Shown here in pieces: positions 28,419-37,957 of a stretch of DNA of 46,109 nucleotides. Every line of letters starts with the position of its first letter. Positions within the stretch are counted from its first letter, which is position 1. The translations under genes and the position numbers were made by a program. Origin of the DNA: a virus; the IMG/VR virus record IMGVR_UViG_3300036859_000070, positions 1 to 46,109 of that record. One strand, given 5' to 3'. The notes beneath the pieces were generated by a model. That model was given only the letters and a program-made list of their open reading frames with translations, ran no database searches and had not been told where the DNA came from.

Positions 28419-29128
28419 GCGCACCGCTGAGCGCCGACGCGTTCATTCGTGCGCTGAAGGCCGAGGGCCTCAGCGTGCACGAGCATGCCAACTGGAGGTC
28501 CCACACCCGCAGCGGCAGCGGTCGCCCCTGGGGGCCGGTTCACGGCGTGATGATGCACCACACCGCATCCGGCACCTCCGGGATCGTTGAGTACTGCTAC
28601 AGGGGCTCATCGGCCCTGCCGGGGCCGCTGTGCCACGGCGTCATCGACAAAACCGGTCTGGTGACCCTGGTCGGTTACGGCCGGACCAATCACGCCGGTG
28701 GAGGCGACCGCGACGTGCTCAACGCGGTGATCGCGGAGTCCTACGCCACCAATCCCCCGGCCACCCACGAACACCAGGACTCCGATGGAGCCGTGGATGG
28801 CAACAAGTCCTTCTACGGCTTCGAGGCCGTCAATCACGGCGACGGCAAGGACCCCTGGCCCGTGGTGCAGTACGAAGCCATGGTGAAGGCGGCAGCCGCC
28901 ATCTGCCGGGTTCACGCCTGGACGGGCAAGTCGGCCATTGGCCACAAGGAGTGGTCGGATCAGAAGTCCGACCCCAAGGCCCCGTGGACCATGGCCACCT
29001 TCCGCCACGACGTGGCGGCCTGCCTGGCCAAGAAGCCCGGCGCATGGCACATCGTCCCTGAGCCCGAGGTCAAGCTGACGGTCGAGCAGCGGCTCGACCG
29101 CATCGAGAAGAAGCTCGGACTCGATTAG
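28415..29128 (+). CDS. Endolysin, N-acetylmuramoyl-L-alanine amidase (Amidase_2/PGRP), 237 aa
   Basis: Cleaves the amide bond between muramic acid and the stem peptide to lyse the host. The zinc site is visible: VHGVMMHHTASG (His48/49) and AIGHKEWSDQKSDP (His177, Asp186), with FYGFEAVNHG between. The last 25 residues (KLTVEQRLDRIEKKLGLD) form a short amphipathic helix, perhaps an oligomerisation or wall-targeting tail. There is no signal peptide, so it needs the holin at 5920. Ribosome site AGGAG. Unusually it lies between terminase and portal. Confidence 0.93.
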   Translation: MSAPLSADAFIRALKAEGLSVHEHANWRSHTRSGSGRPWGPVHGVMMHHTASGTSGIVEYCYRGSSALPGPLCHGVIDKTGLVTLVGYGRTNHAGGGDRDVLNAVIAESYATNPPATHEHQDSDGAVDGNKSFYGFEAVNHGDGKDPWPVVQYEAMVKAAAAICRVHAWTGKSAIGHKEWSDQKSDPKAPWTMATFRHDVAACLAKKPGAWHIVPEPEVKLTVEQRLDRIEKKLGLD

Positions 29129-29161
29129 CCCTACAGTTTGTAGTGTCAGTAAGGAGGCGTG

Positions 29162-30976
29162 ATGGACATTGATTTCGTAGCCCGGCGCGTAGACGCCCTC
29201 CGTCGCGCCTCCGCTGAGCGCGATTCGCGGTATCAGGAGCTGTACGACGTACGTCGTGGTCAGCTCTCGGATGTCATGCCCGGCTCGCTGCCGGACGCAT
29301 GGCCCAAGCCCATCGTGGCCAACTGGATCGACAATGCGGCCCGGCAGCTCGCTGAGAACCTGGCTCCGCTGCCGTCGATCAACTGCGCCACCGGCGTGAT
29401 GTCCTCGGAGGCCTCGCGGAAGTTCGCGGGCAAGCGGACCAAGATCGCATACAGCTACATCTTCGAGTCCGAACTCAAGAAGAAGATGCCGACGGCGTGC
29501 GACTGGTACATCTCGTACGGCATGCTGCCGATCATCATCGAGCCCGACTGGGAAGCCGGTCGGCCGGTCATGCGGTTCGACAACCCGATGAAGTCCTACC
29601 CGCAGTGGGATATGCGGGGCCGGGTGATCAGTTACACCAAGGTCTGGCGCGAAGAGGCCTGGAAGCTCGCGGCCAAGTTCCCGGAGTTCCGGGGCATCAT
29701 CCTGGGCAAGACCGGCAGCCCCTGGGATCAGGGCTCAAGCCCTGACACCCTCCTGGAGTGCGTGAAGTACTGCGACAAGGACAACTACGTCCTGTACCTG
29801 CCGGAGCGCAAGAACCAGGTTCTGCTCAACACGCCGAACCCGTTCGGCAAGGTGCCGGTCGCTATCGCGTGCAAGCCCACCTACGACGATCAGCCGCGCG
29901 GACAGTTCGATGACGCCAAGTGGGTACATCTGGCTCGGGCCAAGATGGCCCTGCTCGGCCTGGAGGCCACACAGAAGACGGTGCGTGCACCGCTGGCCAT
30001 CCCGACCGACGTGCAGAAGATCCCGTTCGGCGACGACGCGATCCTGCGGACCAACAACCCCCGGGACATCGTCCGCGTCGGCCAGGACTTCCCGGCCGCA
30101 GCCTTCCAGCAGGAAGCGATGCTGGAGCAGGAGATCATGCGGGCAACCCGCACTCCCGCTGCGGCCACCGGCGATGTCAACGCCTCGATCATCACCGGCA
30201 AGGGCGTCGAAGCCCTTGGCGCCGGATATGACATCCAGATCGTCACCGGCCAGGCCATGCTGGGCGCGGCGCTCGAAGACGCCATCGCCCTGGCCTTCGA
30301 GATGGACGAAGCGTTCTGGCCGGACCAGAGCAAGACCATCAAGGGGACGGTGAACGGTACGCCGTTCACCGAGACCTACCGCCCGGCCAAGGACATCAAG
30401 GGCGACTACACGGTCAACGTCTCGTACGGGTTCGCCTCCGGCATGAACCCGAACCAGGCGCTGGTGTTCTTGCTCCAGCTCCGTGGCGACCAGGACATCA
30501 GCCGTGATTTCCTCCAGCGGCAACTGCCGATGGACATTGACGTGGCTCAGATGCAGAGCCAGATCGACAACGAGCAGGTGACGGACGCTCTCAAGCAGGG
30601 CGTCTTCGCGATGCTCTCCAGCGCGGGGATCATGGCCCAGCAGGGCATGGATCCCACGGAGACCCTGCGCAAGGCCGCGTCGATCATTGAGATGCGGGAG
30701 AAGGGGACGCCCATGCATGAGGCGATCCTCAAGGCGTTCGCGCCGCCCCCGGCGCCCCGGGGCCCGGCAGCACCTGGAGCCCCGGGTGAAGCGGGCGCCG
30801 GAGGCGGCGTTCCCTACGGTATCAATCCCGCCACCGGCGCCCCCGGCGGCGTAGCCCCCGGCCAGGCCGGAATGGGCCTCGGCGGCAAGCCGGATCTCCA
30901 GACCCTCCTCGCCGGTCTCGGCGCTGGGGGCAAGCCCCAGCTCTCGGCATCAGTGAAGAGGAGCGTTCCCGCGTGA
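29162..30976 (+). CDS. Portal protein, 604 aa
   Basis: Assigned from its position after the terminase, its length and its fold pattern: helical N-terminus (RRVDALRRASAERDSRYQEL), beta wing and crown in the middle (YVLYLPERKNQVLLNTPNPF), a long stem-helix region around residues 320-380, and a Pro/Gly/Ala-rich disordered tail. It forms the dodecameric ring through which DNA enters and leaves the capsid. The ATG at 29162 is preferred over GTG at 29159 from the AAGGAGG spacing. Confidence 0.88.
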   Translation: MDIDFVARRVDALRRASAERDSRYQELYDVRRGQLSDVMPGSLPDAWPKPIVANWIDNAARQLAENLAPLPSINCATGVMSSEASRKFAGKRTKIAYSYIFESELKKKMPTACDWYISYGMLPIIIEPDWEAGRPVMRFDNPMKSYPQWDMRGRVISYTKVWREEAWKLAAKFPEFRGIILGKTGSPWDQGSSPDTLLECVKYCDKDNYVLYLPERKNQVLLNTPNPFGKVPVAIACKPTYDDQPRGQFDDAKWVHLARAKMALLGLEATQKTVRAPLAIPTDVQKIPFGDDAILRTNNPRDIVRVGQDFPAAAFQQEAMLEQEIMRATRTPAAATGDVNASIITGKGVEALGAGYDIQIVTGQAMLGAALEDAIALAFEMDEAFWPDQSKTIKGTVNGTPFTETYRPAKDIKGDYTVNVSYGFASGMNPNQALVFLLQLRGDQDISRDFLQRQLPMDIDVAQMQSQIDNEQVTDALKQGVFAMLSSAGIMAQQGMDPTETLRKAASIIEMREKGTPMHEAILKAFAPPPAPRGPAAPGAPGEAGAGGGVPYGINPATGAPGGVAPGQAGMGLGGKPDLQTLLAGLGAGGKPQLSASVKRSVPA

Positions 30977-31197
30977 CCTGTAAGAAGTGTGGCCGCACGG
31001 CCGCCGAAGGCGGCGGCCACTGGATTGGCTGCGAAGCCCTTAAGCGCGGCACGCAGTCCCCTGCCGTGCCGCTCAAGGAAAGCCCCGAGGCACCTCCTGG
31101 GGGCTGTGAGCACGAAGGCTGCGAGCAGCCCAAGTACAGCAGTCACCAGTCGGTGAAGTACTGCCAGACCCATCGCGACCCGAAGAACAGGAAGTAA
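30973..31197 (+). CDS. Small zinc-binding protein, 74 aa
   Basis: GTG in a GTGA overlap with the portal stop. Cysteines are TCKKCGR near the start, GCEAL, then GGCEHEGCEQPKY and KYCQTH at the end: two probable zinc sites with a Pro-rich centre. No family recognised; it lies within the head genes. Confidence 0.68.
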   Translation: MTCKKCGRTAAEGGGHWIGCEALKRGTQSPAVPLKESPEAPPGGCEHEGCEQPKYSSHQSVKYCQTHRDPKNRK

Positions 31198-31200
31198 GCC

Positions 31201-31437
31201 ATGACTGACGGATGGGGCGGCGACCCCGGTCACAGCGGCGCGAAGCCGATGATGCACCTCCAGGGCGGCATGGCCGCTCCGCACACCCAGACGCCCATGA
31301 CCTCCGAGGCCATGACCGGTGGCCGTGTCGGCGCGACTGACACTGCTCCGATCGACACCGGCTGGGAGGCGTTCCTGTCGTCCAGCGGTGGCGACACCCC
31401 CAACCGGGGCACCGACGCCCGGAACAAGACCACCTGA
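31201..31437 (+). CDS. Unknown low-complexity protein, 78 aa
   Basis: AGGAAG precedes the ATG. Gly, Thr, Met, Asp and Pro dominate (MTDGWGGDPGHSGAKPMMHL); little secondary structure is expected. Possibly a disordered head-assembly protein. Confidence 0.6.
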   Translation: MTDGWGGDPGHSGAKPMMHLQGGMAAPHTQTPMTSEAMTGGRVGATDTAPIDTGWEAFLSSSGGDTPNRGTDARNKTT

Positions 31438-31447
31438 GAGGTAACCA

Positions 31448-31912
31448 ATGGCGGGCAAGGGGGGCTACCAAGCCCCGGCTCGCCCGGCCCCGGTCTCCGG
31501 GCCGGGCGCTCTCTCCAGGCGTACGGATGGCAGCCCCGGCCAGCCGATTCGCACGCCCACGGGTGGTTCGTACGGTGAGGCAACGGAACTAACGGGGCTT
31601 CAGCAGGCTGCGCCACTGGCGCAATCTCCTGGTGGCACCACCGCGCCCAGCCTCCTGGGGGGTCTCACCCTCCCCCAAGGGGCCGGGTTCGATGAGGGGA
31701 CTCAGGAGCCGGGCACGCCGGTCACGGCGGGCGCCGCCCTGGGCGCAGGCCCCGGCACGGAAGCTCTGGGCATCACCGACCAGGAAGACACGGACCTGCG
31801 GGCCCTGGTCAACTACCTGCCGGTGTATGAGGCCATGGCCAATGTGCCAGGCAGCAGCAAGGCTGCCCGGAACGCCGTGCGGTCGCTCAAGGCGTACGCA
31901 GGGGGTGCGTGA
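31448..31912 (+). CDS. Disordered N-terminus, helical C-terminus protein, 154 aa
   Basis: GAGAGG precedes the ATG. The first 100 residues are Pro/Gly/Ala/Thr-rich and probably unstructured; the last 50 form helices (LRALVNYLPVYEAMANVPGS, then AARNAVRSLKAYAGG). Position after the portal suggests a virion or assembly factor. No family recognised. Confidence 0.68.
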   Translation: MAGKGGYQAPARPAPVSGPGALSRRTDGSPGQPIRTPTGGSYGEATELTGLQQAAPLAQSPGGTTAPSLLGGLTLPQGAGFDEGTQEPGTPVTAGAALGAGPGTEALGITDQEDTDLRALVNYLPVYEAMANVPGSSKAARNAVRSLKAYAGGA

Positions 31913-32103
31913 TGGAGTGGTGGAACGAGTTCGGCGCGTACGTGATGGGCCTGGAGGGTTTTCCTGCCCTGGCGCACGACATGACGCACAATGGCCCCCG
32001 TGGCGATTTCGGGTACACGCTGACGGCGCTGATGAACAACACCGCCACCCCGATCGACCTGTACCCGCCTGACGAGCCCGACTTCTCGGGACTGGGGGGC
32101 TGA
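31912..32103 (+). CDS. Small acidic/aromatic protein, 63 aa
   Basis: The ATG lies in a TGATG overlap; a GTG 3 bases earlier is less likely. Trp, Tyr, Phe and His are abundant (MEWWNEFGAYVMGLEGFPAL), and the protein ends in a Pro/Asp tail. No family recognised; coupled to the 1640-aa gene. Confidence 0.65.
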   Translation: MEWWNEFGAYVMGLEGFPALAHDMTHNGPRGDFGYTLTALMNNTATPIDLYPPDEPDFSGLGG

Positions 32104-35100
32104 TGGGCTTCGGGAGCTGGCTCAGCGATGTCGGTGACAGCATCGCCACCGGCCTGCGGGCTGGGGTCAACACGGTCAACGCCCTGGACCCCTTCAACAA
32201 GATCCACTATGACGTGACCAGCGCCGCAGCCCCCGAGAAGGAGCTGCGGACCGCAGGCGTGGGCCTGGAGGCGTTCGGGGCCGGTACACAGTGGGTGCGC
32301 ACCAATGTGGTGTCGCACCCCATAAGCACGCTCCTACTTCAGGCCAAGCGTGCGGGCACCGATCCCGGCGTGTACTTTTCGACTGCCGACTGGTCGTCTG
32401 CGTGGAAAGCGGCCTGGAACGTCTCTCCCGGCCAGGCAGCCCTGCTGGGCCAGCAGTCGTTCCTCAACAACCCCAACGCCCCCCTGGGCGCGCAGCAGGC
32501 AGAGAAAGCCATCGCCTCGCCCCTCCAGTACTACAAGCCCGCCGCAGCGGATTTGCCCGCCGGGTTCGACGCCCTGCCCGAGGACGAGCAGCAGCGAATC
32601 CTCAGGGAAGCGGGCATGCCGGTCACCGGCAACCGTTACGTGGAGGAACTGCGCCAGAGCTCGACGTTCTACAAGAACGCCAGTGGCGTGCTGGACTTCA
32701 GCCTGGCCTGGTGGGCCGACCCCACCATCGTGGGCGGCAAGCTGGCCGTCGGCGCCCGTCGGGCACGGATGATCCGACAGCACGGCGCGCAGGGCTGGTC
32801 AACCGCTGATATCGACACGATTCTGAACGAATCGACCATGGTCAAGACTCAGAAGTACATCCTTGACAATCGGGACAACCCTCAGCTTCTGAACAACCTG
32901 CACTTCGCGGAGGACTCCGCGATGGGGCCGCGCTTCGGCCACATCGCCTCGCTGCTCAAGGACGAGGAGGAGGTCAATCTCTTCCTCCGCGTCGGCATGG
33001 GCGACCTCACGGCCATGGACCGCCTCATCGGCAAGAACAAGCTGGTCGAGGGCCGCCTGGCGCAGATGAACGACCGCATCGGCGGTCTGAATCTCATGCG
33101 CACGCGCTGGCTGCACAATCCCAACATCCAGGCGACGATCGATCAGCAGATCGCCGATCTTGAGGCGCGCATCAACGCCGACGACCTCATGAAGCTGCGC
33201 TACAGCGAGATCCTTGAGCATGGCGACGAGATCGACAAGATCAACCTCTCGCGCTGGGGATTCGCCCGCGCGGAGCAGAAGACCGAGGCGCAAAACGCCT
33301 ATCGCGCTGGTGCCGCATACGGCTACAAGACCGAGCGCGAACGAGTGATCACGCCGGGCGTGCCGCTCATCTCCAGGGTCGGGGCGCCTTTGGCGACCCC
33401 GATCGACGGGGGCATGGTCAAGCAGCGCATCTGGGGCCTGGGCGACTTCTTCTCCACGCCGGTCACGGTGGTGCGTGCGCTCAAGGAGGCCAACCCCAAT
33501 GGGTGGATGCGCATTGACGACATCACCAAAGACTCGGTGGCCGAGCTGCGCGCCCACGTGGCGCGCATTCCGAACATCACCGCAGAGGCACGCCTGAAGG
33601 CGGTCAACGACTACCTGAAGACCTCCACCGACGGTGAGCGCCTGGCATACCTGACCGACCTGGACAACATGGCCGTGGCGAAGATCGCCGAGAAGCACGG
33701 CATGGACCCCAAGGCTGGCCAGGAGCTGCACAAGAGTTACGTCATCAAGCGCCGGAAGGAGGTGGAGAACGCCAAGGCGTACGGAGCCAGCAAGAAGCCC
33801 GGCAGCACCAATGACATTCGCGTGGATGAGTTCGAGGACGCCGGTGGGCGCGTCGTCATCCACCCCCACACGGTGACCCGGTTGGCCAACACCCACGTCC
33901 TCACCCCTCTGGACGAGTTCGACAAGGTGCTGGCCCGGCACAGCTCCGCACTGTCGGCCCTGCGCGAGACGCGCGTGGGCAATCCCGACTGGCTGATCGA
34001 TGGCTCCGAGTTCCTGACCAGCCTGTTCAAGGTTTCTGTGCTGGCCCGTCTGGGCTACATCCCCCGCGTCATCGGCGATGACCTCGCCGGTCAGTGGTCT
34101 GCAGCGGGCTCCGCCGCCATGGCGGCCCGTATCGGTTGGGGCGTGCGCAACGGCGCCACCAACACCGCCCGCGCGCTGGCGTATCCCTGGCAGGCAGCCA
34201 GGGAGCAGGTGCAGCGCGAAGGCGTGAAGTACGCCGACGAAGAGATCAAGATCGCGGAAGCCCAGAACAAGGCGCTCCGCGCCCAGCTCAAGGGAATCCA
34301 GGCTTCGAACGCACGGGATCTCGCCCGCGCGCAGAAGAGGTTCACCCGCGCTGAGACGCGGTACCGGGCGCTCGACCCGGCGGATCGCAGCCCCAAGGCC
34401 CTGGCGGTCCGCCAGTACCACCAGCAGCAGCTCAGCCAGCTCCGTCAGGCCAATAGTCGCGTGGCGGCTGGCCCATCGGCCGGGCGCATGGCGCACGTGG
34501 CGCGGCAGGACCAGCGTATCCAGTACCTGACGACATACCGGGACCTCGCGCAGCGGAAGGCTGACGACCTGGCTAAGTGGCGCACGGTGGAGCGCCAGGG
34601 CGACAAGCCGGTCGTGGTTGACGGCATCACCTTCCCCGCCGCGTTCGGCGGCAAGGAGGGCGAGTACATGCACGCTCAGGTCTCGGCTGACGAGTCGATC
34701 GGCAACATCTTCGCGAGCAACAAGCAGCTCATGCATGGCAACCTCATGCGCTCCTTCGATCACGGCGGACGCGTGATCCGTACCGCCGAGGACGAAGAAC
34801 TGCACGCCCAGTCCTGGGCGCATGCGATCAACGCGCAGATCATGCAGGATCCCCTGGAGCGCATGGCGGTCCAGGGGGCCGACGTGACCACCATGAAGAA
34901 GTGGCTGTATCGCGATCCGGCCGGTAAGGAGTACCGGCGCCGCATCGGCCTGAAGCTGGCCACGCCGGAGGCGCTGGCACAGTCCGCCAAGCACGAGGTG
35001 GACGATCTCCTGCCGGACTGGACCATCCGGCAGGCCGCCATGGACGGCACGCTCACGCCGGAGTTCCTCAAGAAGGCAGTCCCCCGGCCGGTGGACCGGC

Positions 35101-37025
35101 CCGAGGTCCACACCGGGATGATCGGCGTTCAGGGTCAGGGTGGTTTCCAGCAGGGGCTGGACCGCATTCAGCAGAAGTGGTTCAACTTCGCCGCCACCAT
35201 CCCGTCGAACCGGATGAGCCGCCACCCTCTGTACAACCAGCTCTACGAAGGTCACACCAAGATCATTGCCAAGTCGCGCAAGCTCCAGGGCGGCTTCACG
35301 GTCTCCGATGTGGACCAGATGACCACCGCCGCCCGGCGGCTCGCGCTGCGCGACATGCGCAAACTCGTCTTCGATATCGCCCACCGCAGTGACGCCGCAG
35401 CGGCCATGCGCTTCATCTCGCCGTTCTTCTCCGCCACGGCGGAGTCGTTCCAGCGCTGGGGCCGCATCATCGCCGACAAGCCCCAGGTGGTCGGCTACGC
35501 GGCCAACTTCTTCAACGCCCCCATCGCCGCCGGGTCCATGCAGGACTCCGACGGCAACACCATCATGCAGGGCGGCTACCGCATGGTGAAGGACGCCAAG
35601 ACCGGCAAGTTCAAGAAGGAGCTGGTCCCCAAGGCCGAGCGGTGGATCGTGGGGCGCATGCCCCACTGGCTGGCCGATTCCCCGGTGGGAATCGCGCTGG
35701 GCGTGGAGCACTCCAGTGGCAACTTCGCCTTGAGCCAGAACAGCATGAACCTGGTGACCCAGGGAGATCCCTGGTTCAACCCGGGCGTCGGCCCGGTTGT
35801 TCAGATCCCGGTCAATGAGCTGGTGAAGGACAAGCCTTCGCAGGCCGAGACGGCCCGAGCCCTGGGGATTCTGCCCTTCGGCCCCCAGCAGGGAGGGGTT
35901 GTCGGCCGCACGACCGGGTTCGTCACGTCAGCGCCGATCAAGAACTTCCTGACCGCCTTCGACACCTCGGACGAGCGGTACCAGGCAGTCAAGCTCCAGA
36001 TCGTCCAGCGCGCCGCGTACGAGCACGACAATCTCGGTAAGCCGATGCCGTCAGCGCAGCGGATTGCCGACATGACCAGGGAGTACTGGCTTTTCAGCGC
36101 CGCATCGGCGTTCAGCCAGCCGATGGCCACCAAGCGCAAGGACGCGTTCCAGTTCTACCGGGACCAGTACAACAACCTGCGTCGTCAGGACCCGCAGAAG
36201 GCGGACCAGAACTTTCTGGACCGCTTCGGCGAGAGCTACTTCGTCTTCGCCCAGGCGCAGAGCCAGAACCTCACCGGCACCCAGGCCACCAAGCGAGCCT
36301 TTGAGCTGAGCCAGGAGTACGCCCCGCTGATCGCGGAACATCCCGAGCTGGGCGCCTTGATCGTGGGCCCGGAGGGCAATGGGCCCTTCAGCCCCGAGGT
36401 GTACTCCTACCAGCTCAACCATCCGGTTACCCCGGGTGGGTCCGAGATGCAGCGGACCAAGATGTCCGCTGATGAAGCCATGGCCGAGAATCAGCGCAGG
36501 CTGGGCTGGTCGAAGTACATGGCGCGGATGAACAGCCTCAACGCCAAGCTCACCTCCGCCGGGTTCACCTCGTTTGAGGACCAGGGGGCCGAGTCGCTCA
36601 AGCAGGACAAGCAGAACTGGACCAAGCTCTACGCCGAGCCGCTGTATCCGGACGGGTCTCCGAATCCGTACTACAACGACGAGTGGAGCAAGGACTTCTA
36701 CTCGTTCGACGTGCGCAAGAACGACCGTATGGTCGCCGCCCTGACCGATCTGGTGCGTTCGGATCTCGCCGATGATCCCCGCCGCACCGACCTGAGGAAG
36801 CTCCAGGAATACCTCGGTGGGCGCCAGCAGGTAATGGCGGAATTGAACGCCCGCGACGCTGCGGGCGGCGCCAAGATGCTGAGCGCGAAGGCCAACTCCG
36901 ACCTGTCCCTGCGGTGGGGACGATTTGTTGACGGACTGGTCGAATCGGACACTAACTTTGGGGATCTGTACCACCGGTACCTGTCCCGAGACCTTGGGGT
37001 TGAGGTTGTGGAGGAGGAGAGCTGA
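32103..37025 (+). CDS. Very large internal virion (ejection) protein, 1640 aa
   Basis: Over a tenth of the genome. TGATG overlap with the previous stop. Mostly helical, with a coiled-coil stretch at ~690-830 (EEIKIAEAQNKALRAQLKGI) and a conserved-looking block near residues 1060-1150 (MSRHPLYNQLYEGHTKIIAK; AAAMRFISPFFSATAESFQR). I see no transmembrane tape-measure pattern and no peptidase or lysozyme motif. In short-tailed phages such giants sit inside the head and are ejected to form the DNA channel; that role is inferred from size, order and absence of a tape measure. Ends VEEES. Confidence 0.72.
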   Translation: MGFGSWLSDVGDSIATGLRAGVNTVNALDPFNKIHYDVTSAAAPEKELRTAGVGLEAFGAGTQWVRTNVVSHPISTLLLQAKRAGTDPGVYFSTADWSSAWKAAWNVSPGQAALLGQQSFLNNPNAPLGAQQAEKAIASPLQYYKPAAADLPAGFDALPEDEQQRILREAGMPVTGNRYVEELRQSSTFYKNASGVLDFSLAWWADPTIVGGKLAVGARRARMIRQHGAQGWSTADIDTILNESTMVKTQKYILDNRDNPQLLNNLHFAEDSAMGPRFGHIASLLKDEEEVNLFLRVGMGDLTAMDRLIGKNKLVEGRLAQMNDRIGGLNLMRTRWLHNPNIQATIDQQIADLEARINADDLMKLRYSEILEHGDEIDKINLSRWGFARAEQKTEAQNAYRAGAAYGYKTERERVITPGVPLISRVGAPLATPIDGGMVKQRIWGLGDFFSTPVTVVRALKEANPNGWMRIDDITKDSVAELRAHVARIPNITAEARLKAVNDYLKTSTDGERLAYLTDLDNMAVAKIAEKHGMDPKAGQELHKSYVIKRRKEVENAKAYGASKKPGSTNDIRVDEFEDAGGRVVIHPHTVTRLANTHVLTPLDEFDKVLARHSSALSALRETRVGNPDWLIDGSEFLTSLFKVSVLARLGYIPRVIGDDLAGQWSAAGSAAMAARIGWGVRNGATNTARALAYPWQAAREQVQREGVKYADEEIKIAEAQNKALRAQLKGIQASNARDLARAQKRFTRAETRYRALDPADRSPKALAVRQYHQQQLSQLRQANSRVAAGPSAGRMAHVARQDQRIQYLTTYRDLAQRKADDLAKWRTVERQGDKPVVVDGITFPAAFGGKEGEYMHAQVSADESIGNIFASNKQLMHGNLMRSFDHGGRVIRTAEDEELHAQSWAHAINAQIMQDPLERMAVQGADVTTMKKWLYRDPAGKEYRRRIGLKLATPEALAQSAKHEVDDLLPDWTIRQAAMDGTLTPEFLKKAVPRPVDRPEVHTGMIGVQGQGGFQQGLDRIQQKWFNFAATIPSNRMSRHPLYNQLYEGHTKIIAKSRKLQGGFTVSDVDQMTTAARRLALRDMRKLVFDIAHRSDAAAAMRFISPFFSATAESFQRWGRIIADKPQVVGYAANFFNAPIAAGSMQDSDGNTIMQGGYRMVKDAKTGKFKKELVPKAERWIVGRMPHWLADSPVGIALGVEHSSGNFALSQNSMNLVTQGDPWFNPGVGPVVQIPVNELVKDKPSQAETARALGILPFGPQQGGVVGRTTGFVTSAPIKNFLTAFDTSDERYQAVKLQIVQRAAYEHDNLGKPMPSAQRIADMTREYWLFSAASAFSQPMATKRKDAFQFYRDQYNNLRRQDPQKADQNFLDRFGESYFVFAQAQSQNLTGTQATKRAFELSQEYAPLIAEHPELGALIVGPEGNGPFSPEVYSYQLNHPVTPGGSEMQRTKMSADEAMAENQRRLGWSKYMARMNSLNAKLTSAGFTSFEDQGAESLKQDKQNWTKLYAEPLYPDGSPNPYYNDEWSKDFYSFDVRKNDRMVAALTDLVRSDLADDPRRTDLRKLQEYLGGRQQVMAELNARDAAGGAKMLSAKANSDLSLRWGRFVDGLVESDTNFGDLYHRYLSRDLGVEVVEEES

Positions 37026-37957
37026 TGAGCGTCACCAAGAAGAGCCCCACTTCCAGCGGCGAAGACGTTGGAGCGGGGAAGTTCGGCGACACGACCACCA
37101 CCACCGGCGGCAAGGTATTCATGGGCATGCGGCCTCCGCCGCAGCAGACGTTCGGTTCCTATGGCGCCGCTGTGGCGGCGGGTCAGGCCCAGGTGTCGCA
37201 GCAGTACCAGTCGTACGGAGCCGCTGTGGCGGCGGGCAAGAAGCAGGTCGCCAAGCGGAGCATCTTCCTGAGCGTGGCCGACGCCTTGGCGTCGTACGAC
37301 ACCTGGACCGACAAGAAGCGCCAGGATTTCCTGGCCAAACTGAAGATCTCCGGCCTGGTGCAGGCCGACGCCGGTGAGATCGAGGCATACAGGGTCTGGC
37401 AGGTCCTGGTGGAGGAGTCCGCTCGCAAGACGGCCAATGGCCGTAACGTCTCGCCCTTCGACATCCTGGGCTCATATGTGAGCCAGGCTGGCGGCATGGG
37501 TAAGGGCGCATGGCAGACCAGCGCCGATGGGCGCTGGAAGACCAACGTCGTCACCGGTGAGCGTCAGTACGTCGGACCGCGCTTCACGACCACCACGGAC
37601 AGCCGGATCGATGTCACTGATCCGGCGACAGCCCGTGCCATCGCGACCAAGATGTTCCAGGAGCTGATGGGCCGCGACCCCGGCAAGGGGGAACTGGCCA
37701 ACTTCGGCACGGCCCTGTCGTCGGCCGAGGCGTCGAACCCGGCGGTTGCGACGACCACGACTGAATACGGCACCGCAGGCGCCCAGGCCGGTGAGGTGAT
37801 CGGCTCCAGCACGGTCACCTCGGGCGGCGTCAGCGCCGAGGGTAAGGCGCAGATCGCCGAGGAGCAGGCCAAGAAGAAGCCCGAGTACGGCGCTACGCAG
37901 AGCGCGACGACGTACATGAACGCACTGGAGAACGAGGTCTACGGGGCGCCGGAATGA
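37025..37957 (+). CDS. Internal virion-type protein with SYGAAVAAG repeat, 310 aa
   Basis: GGAGGAGGAGAG precedes the ATG. SYGAAVAAG occurs twice (residues 45-53 and 63-71), each followed by a Gln/Lys-rich stretch. A helical domain follows (VADALASYDTWTDKKRQDFL), then ATKMFQELMGRDPGKGELAN near residue 210, a motif style common in actinophage virion proteins, then a Glu/Lys-rich tail. It overlaps the NlpC/P60 gene by 4 bases and probably works with it inside the virion. Confidence 0.68.
   Translation: MSVTKKSPTSSGEDVGAGKFGDTTTTTGGKVFMGMRPPPQQTFGSYGAAVAAGQAQVSQQYQSYGAAVAAGKKQVAKRSIFLSVADALASYDTWTDKKRQDFLAKLKISGLVQADAGEIEAYRVWQVLVEESARKTANGRNVSPFDILGSYVSQAGGMGKGAWQTSADGRWKTNVVTGERQYVGPRFTTTTDSRIDVTDPATARAIATKMFQELMGRDPGKGELANFGTALSSAEASNPAVATTTTEYGTAGAQAGEVIGSSTVTSGGVSAEGKAQIAEEQAKKKPEYGATQSATTYMNALENEVYGAPE

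Noticed and set aside
32799-35711. 970-codon open frame on the leftward strand
   Set aside because: Antisense shadow of the 1640-aa virion gene with typical shadow composition.
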